A stretch of 64,000 nucleotides of DNA, from contig NZ_AP019400.1 in the NCBI RefSeq assembly GCF_004295585.1, positions 5,058,001 through 5,122,000 on the forward strand, given 5' to 3'. Below, in pieces: positions 31,829 to 40,631 of the stretch. How positions within the stretch are numbered: position 1 is the first letter of the stretch; the number at the start of each line of letters is the position of its first letter. Made by a program: the position numbers and the translations under genes. Below the pieces are notes generated by a model that was given only the letters and a program-made list of their open reading frames with translations, did not search any database and was not told where the DNA came from. This DNA is from Cohnella abietis (GTDB lineage: Bacteria > Bacillota > Bacilli > Paenibacillales > Paenibacillaceae).

Positions 31829-33415
31829 TTATGGAGCGACTTCGAGGAATTGCAAGTCAGGCATCCGATCCATTGCCGTTCTCATAGCATATTCATTTTC
31901 GAATAGTGCCACATCGACATTGTTTTTGTCTTTCACTAAAATCGAATTAATACGGAACTTACTAGGGTCTACCTTGTCACCAACAATCCAGCGGGCAAAT
32001 TGGAACTGCGTGCGGAACAATTGAATGTCAACGCCGTATTCATTTTTCATCCGATACTCGAATACTTCGAATTGAAGCTGTCCGACAACGCCAAGATACG
32101 TATCCTCGAAAGCACCCACCGAGCGGAATACTTGAACCATACCTTCTTCCGTCAGCTGGTCTAGCCCCTTCAAGTATTGCTTCTGTTTTAACGCATTTTT
32201 AATAGATACTTTGGAGAAAATTTCTGGTGAAAATGTCGGAAGCTCATCAAACACAATGTCGCGGCTTTCGCTAAGACTGTCTCCAATTCGGAATATCCCC
32301 GGATCGAAAAGACCAATAATATCGCCTGGGTAAGCTATTTCGACGATATCGCGGTCTTGCGCAAGAAATTGCTGTGGTTGGGAAAGCTTGATTTCTTTGC
32401 CTACACGCACATGTCGAACACTCATACCACGTTGAAACTTACCGGAGCATATGCGTAGAAAAGCGATGCGATCGCGGTGAGCTGGGTTCATATTCGCTTG
32501 AATCTTGAAAATATAACCCGAAAACTTCTCTTCCTCCGGTTCAACCATACCCTCAGTGCTTTTACGCTCTGTTGGCTGCGGTGCAAGCTCCAAGAAGTTC
32601 TCAAGGAAGGTTTGTACTCCAAAGTTGTTAACTGCACTTCCGAAAAATACGGGAGTCAGCTGCCCTGTGCGTACCTTCTCATAATCGAACGAATCTCCAG
32701 CAACGTCAAGCAGCTCTAGATCCTGCGCCAATTGATCTGCAAGGAAGTCGCCTGCCATCTCGCGAATAATCGGATCGTTATAATCCTCCGTTTTGCGAAC
32801 CTCAATACTTGTGTGGTCTTTACCCTGGAACAGCTCCACCTGATTTTTCATCCGGTCATATACGCCGCACAGCTCACGACCCATGCCAATCGGCCAGTTC
32901 ATCGGTACGGATCTAATACCGAGCACACGCTCGATTTCTTCCAATAGCTCGAAGGGATTCTGACCTTCACGATCCAGCTTATTAATGAACGTAAAGATCG
33001 GGATTCCTCTTTTACTACATACCTGGAACAGCTTAATCGTTTGTGCCTCTACGCCCTTAGCAACGTCGATAAGCATTACAGCGCTATCCGCCGCGGTCAA
33101 AGTACGATAAGTATCCTCAGAGAAATCTTGGTGACCTGGGGTATCCAAAATATTAACTTGCTTGCCTTCGTACTGGAATTGCATAACGGAGGAGGTAACC
33201 GATATTCCCCGTTGCTTTTCAATTTCCATCCAGTCACTGGTTGCATGGCGTGCTGCTTTACGCGCTTTAACGGAGCCAGCAATATGAATCGCACCTCCGT
33301 AAAGAAGGAGCTTCTCCGTAAGCGTTGTTTTCCCCGCATCGGGGTGAGAAATTATAGCGAAAGTACGGCGTTTGGAAACCTCTTGCCGCAATTCTTCTGA
33401 CGTCTTTTGGCTCAT
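31829..33415 (-). CDS. prfC: Peptide chain release factor 3
   Basis: A 528-residue translational GTPase that recycles RF1/RF2 from terminating ribosomes. The G1 motif ISHPDAGKTTLTE is at 22-34, followed by GISVTSSVMQF (G2), DTPGHQDFSEDTYR (G3) and NKLDREGQNP (G4). RF3-specific C-terminal features such as VRHVRVGKEIKLSQPQQFLAQDRDIVEIAYPGD and VGQLQFEVFEYRMKNEYGV are present. It is not obviously in an operon: a terminator follows and a 250-base gap separates it from the MFS gene. This gap shows only the terminator at 33582-33622. Secure assignment. Confidence 0.96.
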   Translation of the reverse strand: MSQKTSEELRQEVSKRRTFAIISHPDAGKTTLTEKLLLYGGAIHIAGSVKARKAARHATSDWMEIEKQRGISVTSSVMQFQYEGKQVNILDTPGHQDFSEDTYRTLTAADSAVMLIDVAKGVEAQTIKLFQVCSKRGIPIFTFINKLDREGQNPFELLEEIERVLGIRSVPMNWPIGMGRELCGVYDRMKNQVELFQGKDHTSIEVRKTEDYNDPIIREMAGDFLADQLAQDLELLDVAGDSFDYEKVRTGQLTPVFFGSAVNNFGVQTFLENFLELAPQPTERKSTEGMVEPEEEKFSGYIFKIQANMNPAHRDRIAFLRICSGKFQRGMSVRHVRVGKEIKLSQPQQFLAQDRDIVEIAYPGDIIGLFDPGIFRIGDSLSESRDIVFDELPTFSPEIFSKVSIKNALKQKQYLKGLDQLTEEGMVQVFRSVGAFEDTYLGVVGQLQFEVFEYRMKNEYGVDIQLFRTQFQFARWIVGDKVDPSKFRINSILVKDKNNVDVALFENEYAMRTAMDRMPDLQFLEVAP

Positions 33416-33581
33416 CGATTGATATTCCCTTCACGATAAAATAACAGCCTTCATTATACCATAAAACGACTTCGTCATCCTTTGAACTGAGCAAAAGGGA
33501 TAATGGCCTCAGGGGTGAATATATAAATACTGCAGTTTTCCTGCATGAGAATGCATGGAATTACAGCTACTCTCACTAAAA

Positions 33582-33622
33582 GGAGCTATCCCTAGCCGTT
33601 TTCACAGCTTTAAGATAGCCCC
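33582..33622 (-). terminator. Probable terminator after the MFS transporter
   Basis: On the minus strand GGGGCTATC and GATAGCTCC pair around a 23-base loop and are followed by TTTTAG. It lies 47 bases after the stop codon of the transporter. Confidence 0.65.
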
Positions 33623-33668
33623 CTCGGGATATTCACAATAGTACACCATCACATTACAACAAACTATA

Positions 33669-35183
33669 TTATGCGCTCATCGTCGGAACGGCTTCGTTCT
33701 CGGGCTCTTTTTTCGATAACACTTCTTTCTTCAGGAACCAGCAGATCACGAAAGCAATAATTACAAACACTAGCGATATCGTATAGATGCTCTGGAACGA
33801 TTCTGAAAAAGCGGTTTGCACCTTATTCAGTAGCTCTGGAGCGATCCCCGCTGGGATGCCGTCTGTTGCAATATGCTCAGCAGTGCCCTCAGGAAGCTGA
33901 TCCTTCAAGCTAAGTACTCCGCTACTTATATTCCTAGACAGGAGGCTCCCAAATATACTCAGGCCAATCGTAGCACCTAAAGCTTGGAACAGCTGCACCG
34001 TGGACAATGCTATACCGCTATGTTCCTTCTTCACGGATTCCTGCACAATTAAATTGTCTCCACCGAATAGAGCGCCTAACCCCAAGCCCAGAATGAAAAA
34101 GCTAACAATAATATACATCATTGTCGTCTCCACATTAAGCTGTGTCAGCAGATAAAATCCGACGATTGGTAGGATGAATGATACGATAAACAGGCTTCGA
34201 TAAGCTACTCTCGTAATCAAGAACCCATTCAAAATACTTGATGGAACTGCACCAGCCATAAACGCGAGCATTAAATACCCTGAAACCGTAGGTGTTAAGC
34301 CCATAACATTTTGAGCGAAAAAGGGAAATAACGCTACGCCACCCATAATCCCAAGCATCAAAGTAAATACGAGCAGAGACAGCACGACTACATTGCGGTT
34401 TCTGAATAGATGAAGCGGAATGATAGGCTCCTTAGCTTTTGATTCAATTCGGATGAGTATTATAAATAATAAAGCAGCAATAACCAGGAGCCCAATGATT
34501 AATGGGGATGACCAGCTTAAGCCTTGATTATCAATAAGAACCGGAGCCATGAGTAAAGATAGCAAACCCAATACAAGAGTGAAGGCTCCTGCCCAATCAA
34601 TAGATCGTTTTTCTTCCCCTCTGCTTTCCCGCATACCCTTGGCTAGTACTGCTGCAGCAACTAAACCTACAGGAATATTAATGAGGAACACCCAATGCCA
34701 GTTGACGTGACCAACTAAATATCCGCCGACTGTAGGGCCCAAGAGCTGAGGTAGTATCATTAACGGTCCGAACAAGCTTTGAATCTTTGCCCGTTGCTCC
34801 AAAGGGTAAGTATCTCCGATAATAACTAGGGCGAGAGGCATTAATCCCCCAGCTCCGATGCCTTGAATTCCCCTACCGATGAGCAACCATGTCATTGAAG
34901 GAGCTAACCCGCTGACTATAGAACCCGTGATGAACAAAGCCATACAGCTTAAATACACACGCTTGCGCCCATAGAGGTCTGCTAGCTTCCCAATAATCGG
35001 CATAAACATCGTTACCGCCAGCATGTAAATTCCTGCAACCCAACCATAAAGAGATAACCCGTGAAGCTCGCGAATAATCGTTGGCATTGCTGTGGATACG
35101 ACCGTCTCGTCAAGCTCGGCGAAAATTAGACCGATCAATAGTCCGGTTAGCACAAGTGTTTTGTTATTTCCTCTTTCCGTCAT
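33669..35183 (-). CDS. MFS drug efflux transporter, DHA2 (14-TM) family
   Basis: A 504-residue membrane transporter with about 14 hydrophobic segments. It shows motif D1 (LDETVVSTAMPTI near residue 23), motif A GKLADLYGRKRVY and motif C LLGPTVGGYLVG, the pattern of EmrB/QacA-type proton antiporters for drugs and other amphiphiles. The start MTERGNNKTLVLTGLLIG and the ATG are reasonable, with GGACGGTG just upstream. There is no adjacent regulator, and it lies 25 bases upstream of nothing in the same operon: the neighbouring bactofilin gene ends just before its promoter region. Substrate unknown. Confidence 0.92.
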   Translation of the reverse strand: MTERGNNKTLVLTGLLIGLIFAELDETVVSTAMPTIIRELHGLSLYGWVAGIYMLAVTMFMPIIGKLADLYGRKRVYLSCMALFITGSIVSGLAPSMTWLLIGRGIQGIGAGGLMPLALVIIGDTYPLEQRAKIQSLFGPLMILPQLLGPTVGGYLVGHVNWHWVFLINIPVGLVAAAVLAKGMRESRGEEKRSIDWAGAFTLVLGLLSLLMAPVLIDNQGLSWSSPLIIGLLVIAALLFIILIRIESKAKEPIIPLHLFRNRNVVVLSLLVFTLMLGIMGGVALFPFFAQNVMGLTPTVSGYLMLAFMAGAVPSSILNGFLITRVAYRSLFIVSFILPIVGFYLLTQLNVETTMMYIIVSFFILGLGLGALFGGDNLIVQESVKKEHSGIALSTVQLFQALGATIGLSIFGSLLSRNISSGVLSLKDQLPEGTAEHIATDGIPAGIAPELLNKVQTAFSESFQSIYTISLVFVIIAFVICWFLKKEVLSKKEPENEAVPTMSA

Positions 35184-35208
35184 CCTTACACCGTCCCATT
35201 TTCCTTTG

Positions 35209-35880
35209 TCACAATTTTATTTGCTCCCTAACAATCGCGCTCTTATGGATTTGCAGAGTACCCCTGTATTCCACTCGATCAATATCGCAGCCCGCACCGA
35301 CCTTCACACGATTGCCCCGAACTACATTAGCGACTGTATGCTCTATATCAATCGAATCACCTTCAATCAGCTCCGTATTTAATACAGTAGCATGCTTAGA
35401 GCGAATTAAATTGGAGAATATCGCTGACCTGCTTCGCTTAATTTTGAGGGTGCCTCCACCCAATTCTTTGGCATTACACGGTCCATACATAGTGATTTCC
35501 AATATTTCGGCACTTAGCAGTCCTCCAACTGTGAAGGCACCCGACCCTCTATAAGAGCCCACTTCACAATCGCCCTTAACATCAATATTTCCGGTAAACT
35601 TTACTTCCTCCAACCTTGCTCCTGCTAAAATGCTTATCTCTCCACGCCCGCCAATTTTTGTTGCATCAAGATTGCCCTTAACCTCGCACTCTCCTGTGAG
35701 TCTTAGACCCCCTACCTTCAAGTCCCCGTTTATATCCAGTTCACCTGTACAATGCAATTTCAAACAGTCAACATCGCTTGAGAGTACAGACTCCCCTACA
35801 ATTCTCACATGACGAAATTGTCCACCGTTCGAACTGGTTTCACCTATCATCCTCAAGTCACGTCTAATTTCCTCAGCCAC
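35209..35880 (-). CDS. yhbF: Bactofilin-like protein (YhbF-type)
   Basis: A 223-residue polymer-forming cytoskeletal protein. The repetitive beta-helix pattern with glycines and hydrophobics (CTGELDINGDLKVGGLRLTGECEVKGNLDATKIGGRGEISI) is the bactofilin (DUF583) fold. The C-terminal half repeats short strands ending in VRGNRVKVGAGCDIDRVEYRGTLQIHKSA. It is the third gene of the cluster and overlaps the preceding bactofilin gene by 8 bases. In B. subtilis the homologous yhbE and yhbF products (BacE, BacF) form a membrane-associated scaffold linked to flagellar assembly. Assignment to YhbF rests on gene order. Confidence 0.87.
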   Translation of the reverse strand: MAEEIRRDLRMIGETSSNGGQFRHVRIVGESVLSSDVDCLKLHCTGELDINGDLKVGGLRLTGECEVKGNLDATKIGGRGEISILAGARLEEVKFTGNIDVKGDCEVGSYRGSGAFTVGGLLSAEILEITMYGPCNAKELGGGTLKIKRSRSAIFSNLIRSKHATVLNTELIEGDSIDIEHTVANVVRGNRVKVGAGCDIDRVEYRGTLQIHKSAIVREQIKL

Positions 35881-36559
35881 CGGTCCTCACCTCCGCTAAT
35901 ACCTTTGCACCTTGATGTACCTTAAGCTCTGAACGATACTCAACCTTGCCAATCGTACAGCCCTTACCGATAACAATTCGATTTCCCCTTACGATATCTG
36001 CTTTCGTATACTCCAAATCAATATCATCGCCTTCAATCGTGGTCACATGAAGCTCCGTGGTGAACTGAGGAAGCATCCAGCGCCAAAGGCTGCTCCATAC
36101 ACTCTTGGGTGCCCTCCGGACTTGAATAAATTCGACACCGATTTCATGTGCCTTTCCTTTTCCAAGTAGCTTTATGTTCATCCTACCTGCGTTAAGCAAG
36201 CCCTTCACATCGAAAGAGCCTTCCATCTCGAGTCTCTCGACTTCACAATCCCCTTCTACATTCAACATGCCGTTAAGCTTAAGCTGTTCTCCCCTTAAAG
36301 ACCCCTTCACTTTCATATGTCCATCAACGGTGGATTTCCCTGCCGACAGCTGACCTTCAATTTTTATTATTCCATCGACATCTAGCTCTTCTGTAAGCAG
36401 GTCCCCTCTAATCTTAGCTATCCCGTTAGTGTTAAAAATCATTGAGCTGATGCTACCTTCAATTTTACCGATACCATCAATTTTTACAGCTCCGTAAGCT
36501 CCGCCACCCGCCGAGCTTACTCCATTAATACTCAAATCTTGCTTAGCTATAGCTTCCAT
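35873..36559 (-). CDS. yhbE: Bactofilin-like protein (YhbE-type)
   Basis: A 228-residue bactofilin similar in layout to its downstream neighbour: repeated strands such as IDGIGKIEGSISSMIFNTNGIAKIRGDLLTEELDVDGIIKIEGQL, then a linker rich in R and W (RRAPKSVWSSLWRWMLP, residues 151-168) and a C-terminal block VRGNRIVIGKGCTIGKVEYRSELKVHQGAKVL shared with the other copy. The ATG follows GGAGGG. It lies between yhbD and the second bactofilin gene. The two probably copolymerise, as BacE and BacF do. Confidence 0.87.
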   Translation of the reverse strand: MEAIAKQDLSINGVSSAGGGAYGAVKIDGIGKIEGSISSMIFNTNGIAKIRGDLLTEELDVDGIIKIEGQLSAGKSTVDGHMKVKGSLRGEQLKLNGMLNVEGDCEVERLEMEGSFDVKGLLNAGRMNIKLLGKGKAHEIGVEFIQVRRAPKSVWSSLWRWMLPQFTTELHVTTIEGDDIDLEYTKADIVRGNRIVIGKGCTIGKVEYRSELKVHQGAKVLAEVRTGG

Positions 36560-36572
36560 TCTCTTTCCCTCC

Positions 36573-37196
36573 CTAAACTAATTTCCCTTTTAGCTGCTCA
36601 ATACACTCCGTTATCGAAATACGTGCGATTTGCTTGACTCCACTTTCATAATAAATCTCGGCAGGCACTGACAGGAGTGCGAAGGAGGACACGCCCATTT
36701 TACGAATAAATACGAGATCGCAGGGCTTACCTTCAAATTTCGGAAAATGATCCCGCATCGTCTGAAGAAGCTGGTCCCCCTCCTCCATCCCCATCTCTCC
36801 GGCTTGTAGTAGCTTATCTATCACATAAAAGTAAAGAATCCGCTCAAAGTTATATACAATCGTGTCCGGATCCTGCTCCGCGAATCGTTGAAAAATAACC
36901 TTCGAAACAATGTTTCGTTCGTACAGCTCGCTTTTACGCATTTCATAATCTGGCAGTAACGGTGACAGTTTGCCTGCTAGCTCATCAAGTGATAAATCTT
37001 CCTTCAAATTCATTATTTTATCGATGCGCGCCAGCATTAAGTCTTTTGGAAAAAAGGTTTCCTGGCCCGTAAAAGTAGACTTTCTTATAAACCATTCCTC
37101 AGGTATGAGCTGCTTTCGCTTCCAGCGGTAAAGCTGACCGTAAGAAATACCTTTCTCGTCCAATAGCTCCTTCTTGGATATCAATTCCCGATCCAT
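36573..37196 (-). CDS. yhbD: YhbD-type DUF4004 protein with MerR-like helix-turn-helix
   Basis: A 207-residue protein. The N-terminus ELISKKELLDEKGISYGQLYRWKRKQLIPEEWFIRKSTFTGQETFFPKDLML resembles a MerR-type DNA-binding helix-turn-helix, while the rest is helical (DUF4004). In B. subtilis yhbD precedes the bactofilin genes yhbE and yhbF, the same order as here. The ATG at 37196 was chosen because GGAGGG lies 6 bases upstream; the open frame extends 36 codons further into the promoter region. It may regulate the cluster or couple the bactofilins to another partner; no biochemical role is established. Confidence 0.87.
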   Translation of the reverse strand: MDRELISKKELLDEKGISYGQLYRWKRKQLIPEEWFIRKSTFTGQETFFPKDLMLARIDKIMNLKEDLSLDELAGKLSPLLPDYEMRKSELYERNIVSKVIFQRFAEQDPDTIVYNFERILYFYVIDKLLQAGEMGMEEGDQLLQTMRDHFPKFEGKPCDLVFIRKMGVSSFALLSVPAEIYYESGVKQIARISITECIEQLKGKLV

Positions 37197-37217
37197 AAGC
37201 ATCCCTCCACAGATAAT

Positions 37218-37235
37218 GTAACATAACACTGTTAC
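37218..37235 (-). promoter_or_regulatory. Inverted repeat in the yhbD promoter region
   Basis: GTAAC-8 bases-GTTAC lies 22 bases upstream of the yhbD start. On the minus strand a TTTACA and a TACATT 17 bases apart bracket it, so the repeat would sit in the spacer of the promoter, as MerR-family operators do. The product of yhbD has a MerR-like domain, so autoregulation is possible. Inference. Confidence 0.4.
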
Positions 37236-37329
37236 GTTGTAAATGATGAATAATATAAGAAAATAGTGGGCTTGTTTCATCGGTTGATAAGTTTTGTGTA
37301 ACAAACCTGGAAAGAAGCACGTTTGGTGG

Positions 37330-37820
37330 GGGCGGTGTACGATTTTTTCGAGCTACGAGTCTTGGCTGAGGTACTTTTGGAGGGTGTTGTACGATTTTTT
37401 CGAGTTACGAGGCTTGGCTAAGTCATGTTTGGAGGCTGTTGTACGATTTTTTCGTACTACGGGGCTTGGCTGAGTCACTTTTCGTAGGCGTTGCACGATT
37501 TTTTCGAGCTACGAGGCTTGGCCGAGGCATGTTTGGAGGCTGTTGTACGATTTTTTCGTACTACGAGGCTCGACTGAGTCACTTTAGGTGGCTGTTGTAC
37601 GATTTTTTCGTACTACGAGGCTTGGCCGAGGCACTTTTGGTTACTGTTGTACGATTTTTTCGAACTACGAGGCTTGGCCGAGGCGCTTTCGGAGGGTGTT
37701 GTACGATTTTTTCGAGCTACGAGGTTTGGCCGAGGCATGTTTGGAGGCTGTTGTACGATTTTTTCGAGCTAAGAGGCTTGACCGAGGCACTTTGTAAGGG
37801 TATTGTACGATTTTTCGCGG
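37330..37820 (+). repeat. 52-bp tandem repeat array, 10 copies
   Basis: GATTTTTTCG recurs at 37341, 37393, 37445, 37497, 37549, 37601, 37653, 37705, 37757 and (shortened) 37809, exactly every 52 bases. A typical unit reads TTGTACGATTTTTTCGAGC then TACGAGGCTTGGCCGAGGCA and TGTTTGGAGGCTG. Some copies contain the hairpin GTACGA-TTTTT-TCGTAC. It fills the gap between the 5' end of yhbD and the terminator of the cyclase gene; this 700-base gap holds nothing else recognisable. Overlapping open frames in it are repeat-encoded artefacts. Confidence 0.97.
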
Positions 37821-37835
37821 TAAAGGCACATAACT

Positions 37836-37868
37836 AAGGGGACCACACCTCAACGGCATGGTCCCCTT
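37836..37868 (-). terminator. Terminator after the cyclase gene
   Basis: AAGGGGACCA and TGGTCCCCTT form a perfect 10-base stem with a 13-base loop. It lies 29 bases after the cyclase stop codon and next to the last 52-bp repeat. Confidence 0.75.
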
Positions 37869-37897
37869 ATGGTCTTGCTCAGCAAATGCTATTAAAT

Positions 37898-38521
37898 CTA
37901 ATCCCCCATAAGGAAGGCTCTTGCTGGTGCAGCGTCAATGCCGGTCATCTTTAGAGGTGCGATAACTAGCGTGTAGTTGCCCGCTGCTACATCCTTCAAG
38001 CGTAGTCCTTCGACAATGATGACATCATTGCGCATGAGGGTACGATGAGTTGGATATTCTGCTTGAGCACGCTCAATGCCGAGCGCATCCGTAGCGACTA
38101 GACCGACTCCGATATCCGCTAAGTATTGTGCTCCATCTTCTCTTAGGAACACAAACTCAAGCATAAATTCTTCAGTAAAAGAACTCGAAGTCTTAAAGAG
38201 CAATCTTTCCCCACGTTGAATAGCGAAAGGAACAAGATCTTCTTTTGTAATAAAACCCGTAAGATGAGTGAGATCAAGCACTCTAGCTGGACCGACCAAA
38301 CGATCAAGCGAAATGGTTTCAATCGTTTCCCCACCTGCAAGCATATGGAGCGGCGCATCAACATGTGTGCCGGTATGAGTATTCATCGTAAGCAAGCTCT
38401 CGTGAGGCTTACCCTGATCATGATTCTGCACGTTAGTAATATGAGGTTTCTTAGCCTCATAACTTTTCCATACTTGCATGCTTTCCTCGATCGTCATACT
38501 GATGTCGTATATTTTGGGCAT
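37898..38521 (-). CDS. Cyclase family protein (KynB-like metal hydrolase)
   Basis: A 207-residue protein of the cyclase/kynurenine formamidase family. The metal-binding motif HTGTHVDAPLHM is at about residues 50-61; LDLTHLTG and the late region DALGIERAQAEYPTHRTLMRNDVIIVEGL are also typical. Members hydrolyse formylkynurenine or related amides; without neighbours of tryptophan catabolism the substrate remains open. The start at 38521 (MPKIYDISMTI) follows GGAGG and was preferred over an ATG 23 codons upstream. The zwf gene ends 20 bases upstream of it on the same strand, so the two are probably cotranscribed. Confidence 0.87.
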   Translation of the reverse strand: MPKIYDISMTIEESMQVWKSYEAKKPHITNVQNHDQGKPHESLLTMNTHTGTHVDAPLHMLAGGETIETISLDRLVGPARVLDLTHLTGFITKEDLVPFAIQRGERLLFKTSSSFTEEFMLEFVFLREDGAQYLADIGVGLVATDALGIERAQAEYPTHRTLMRNDVIIVEGLRLKDVAAGNYTLVIAPLKMTGIDAAPARAFLMGD

Positions 38522-38540
38522 GTTACAACCTCCGAAAGCG

Positions 38541-40094
38541 TTATTTGCTTGTGTTAGACAACCAAATAACGTTGTCCTCATCTTGTCCATTCACGGGCCA
38601 CCAGTGGAAGCCATCATTCTCAAGAAGCTGCTGCGTTTTCTCCGGTCCCCATGAACCAGCAGGATATTGCTGCAGATCGCTAGCGTCTTCTCTCCATGAT
38701 GCAGCAATTGGATCAATTAGCTTCCAAGCGACAGCAAGCTCGTCCCAGCGGGTGAAATACGTATGGTCTCCACGAGCAGCGTCAAAAATAAGCCGTTCGT
38801 AAGCTTCTGGCGTATTTAGTCCCACTTGGCAGCTTTGGCAGAATTCCATAGCTACCGGTTGAACAGTCATGTCATTGCCTGGCTTCTTGGCGTTGAACTT
38901 AATATAGATGCCTTCCATCGGATTTACGCGAATGACTAACAGGTTCGGCTGTAATTCCTGACGTTTGGCGAACAGTACATTATTCGGAACATTCTTGAAT
39001 TCAATAACAATCTCTGTCGATTTAACAGGCAAACGTTTGCCTGTACGCACATAGAAGGGAACACCCGCCCAGCGGAAGTTATCTACAAAGAGGCGCGCAG
39101 AGAAAAATGTTTCCGTTGTAGATGCAGGATCAACTGAATCTTCCTCACGATAACCTTTAAGCTCCTTACCCTTCGATGCTCCAGAAGAGTATTGACCTCT
39201 TACAATGTTATTGCGAATCTCATCGCTTGAGACAAGCTTGCGAACGGAACGAAGCACTTTAACCTTCTCGTCGCGAATATCCTCCGCGTCCAATCGGCTT
39301 GGTGGCTCCATTGCAATCATAGTCAGCATTTGCAGCATATGATTCTGTACCATATCACGCAACGCGCCAGACTTATTGTAATAAGCACCACGTTCTTCAA
39401 CACCAACTGTTTCCGCTAGTGTAATCTGAATGTTGGCAATGTGCTGATTGTTCCACAATGGCTCAAAGAAAGCATTCGATAGACGAATGACCTCAATGTT
39501 CTGAACCATTTCCTTGCCCAAGTAATGGTCAATACGGAATACTTCTTCCTCACGGAATACTTGACGAATTTCTTCGTTCAAGAGCTCAGCGGAAGGGTAG
39601 TCGTACCCGAAAGGCTTCTCAATGACAAGGCGATGCCAGCCAGTGCTCTCCAGCATTCCTCCTGCGCGGAGGTTGCGAGATACGCTGCCGAACAGCTCCG
39701 GGGCAAGCGCTAAATAGAACAAGCGGTTACCTGGAATGTTGTAGCTGGCTTCAAGCTCTTCTGTATGGGCCTTCAGCTGTTGGAAGGCTTCCACGTTTCC
39801 AGTATCGAGCGATTGATATGTAAAATGCTCGACAAAAGCATTCCAAGCTTCTACTTCGCTTGGTTTATAACGACAAAATTCTTTTATGGACTCATGAACG
39901 TCATCGCGGAACTGATCATTGGTACGAGGACGACGAGCCAAACCAACAATGGCAAATCGTTCTCCCAGCTTTCCTTCGCGATATAGACTGTAAAGAGCCG
40001 GAAATAATTTACGGCGGGCCAAATCACCCGTTGCTCCGAAAATGAAATAGACCGCTTCATGAGCGGAAATAGATTCGTGTTTGTTATCCGTCAT
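38541..40094 (-). CDS. zwf: Glucose-6-phosphate 1-dehydrogenase
   Basis: A 517-residue G6PD, the first enzyme of the oxidative pentose-phosphate pathway. FIFGATGDLARRKLFPALY is the NADP-binding site near residue 18, and VFRIDHYLGKEMVQNI contains the active-site His-Lys block. The C-terminal FYVRTGKRLP and GDHTYFTRWDEL are also conserved. The ATG at 40094 (MTDNKHESISAHEAVYFIFG) was chosen since the 19 extra upstream codons lack a ribosome site; the site for the chosen start (GAGG) is close and weak. The other pentose-phosphate genes are not here. Confidence 0.96.
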   Translation of the reverse strand: MTDNKHESISAHEAVYFIFGATGDLARRKLFPALYSLYREGKLGERFAIVGLARRPRTNDQFRDDVHESIKEFCRYKPSEVEAWNAFVEHFTYQSLDTGNVEAFQQLKAHTEELEASYNIPGNRLFYLALAPELFGSVSRNLRAGGMLESTGWHRLVIEKPFGYDYPSAELLNEEIRQVFREEEVFRIDHYLGKEMVQNIEVIRLSNAFFEPLWNNQHIANIQITLAETVGVEERGAYYNKSGALRDMVQNHMLQMLTMIAMEPPSRLDAEDIRDEKVKVLRSVRKLVSSDEIRNNIVRGQYSSGASKGKELKGYREEDSVDPASTTETFFSARLFVDNFRWAGVPFYVRTGKRLPVKSTEIVIEFKNVPNNVLFAKRQELQPNLLVIRVNPMEGIYIKFNAKKPGNDMTVQPVAMEFCQSCQVGLNTPEAYERLIFDAARGDHTYFTRWDELAVAWKLIDPIAASWREDASDLQQYPAGSWGPEKTQQLLENDGFHWWPVNGQDEDNVIWLSNTSK

Positions 40095-40289
40095 AGTCCT
40101 CAGCTTTCTTGTACGCGGGAATGGGATGAGCTGATTTTCATCAAATCTCATGAATTGTAGTGTAGCACAATTTATGGGACAATACCATGCTTTTAACTGT
40201 CTTTTACCAACCTAGGTATTCGCCCTTACCTGTATGTGTACCGTTGAATAAAATGCTTCAAATTATTTCACCCAGGAGGCAGCTGCGGA

Positions 40290-40631
40290 ATGGCGTATTC
40301 TCTCCATGAACAATCTCTTCGACCTCTGCTCGGTCGAGCGGTTTGCGTGATCATGAATGACAAAACTCGCTACACAGGAGTACTTGCTTTTTGCGAATCA
40401 TCGTCTATCGTTCTGAACGGCGAACGCTCTCAGCGACCGGTTAAGAGATCACGTAAAGCCCATATTCATTCCGATGAACAAGTCTCAGTTGAACAGCAAC
40501 ACTATCCGACTTCAGCTTACTGGGGAATACTCAGCCTTGGACCCACCTTGAGCGCAAACAGCGTCAGCGTCAAAGCGGTCATCCCCATTTCCCCTCGCCT
40601 ACAGCTTCATTCTGCTCTAATTCATAGCTAG
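40290..40631 (+). CDS. Small Sm-like protein
   Basis: A 113-residue protein. Residues 9-45 (SLRPLLGRAVCVIMNDKTRYTGVLAFCESSSIVLNGE) look like the core of an Sm-like fold, with the pattern L-G-x-x-V-x-V-x-x-x-D-x-x-x-Y-x-G-V-L. The middle is basic (RSQRPVKRSRKAHIH), the C-terminal third hydrophobic and Ser/Pro-rich. AGGAGG lies 11 bases upstream of the ATG. Similar unannotated proteins occur in Paenibacillaceae; a second Sm-like gene is at 11151. Its stop codon shares a CTAG with that of the convergent liaR gene. Confidence 0.65.
   Translation: MAYSLHEQSLRPLLGRAVCVIMNDKTRYTGVLAFCESSSIVLNGERSQRPVKRSRKAHIHSDEQVSVEQQHYPTSAYWGILSLGPTLSANSVSVKAVIPISPRLQLHSALIHS

Noticed and set aside
33416..33668. 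Possible repeat or small gene between prfC and the MFS gene
   Set aside because: Apart from the hairpin at 33582-33622, only a short TGCAT-type palindrome was seen; not enough to call.
37439..37837. A 132-codon frame rich in VRFFR repeats
   Set aside because: It is a translation of the 52-bp array, with no ribosome site.
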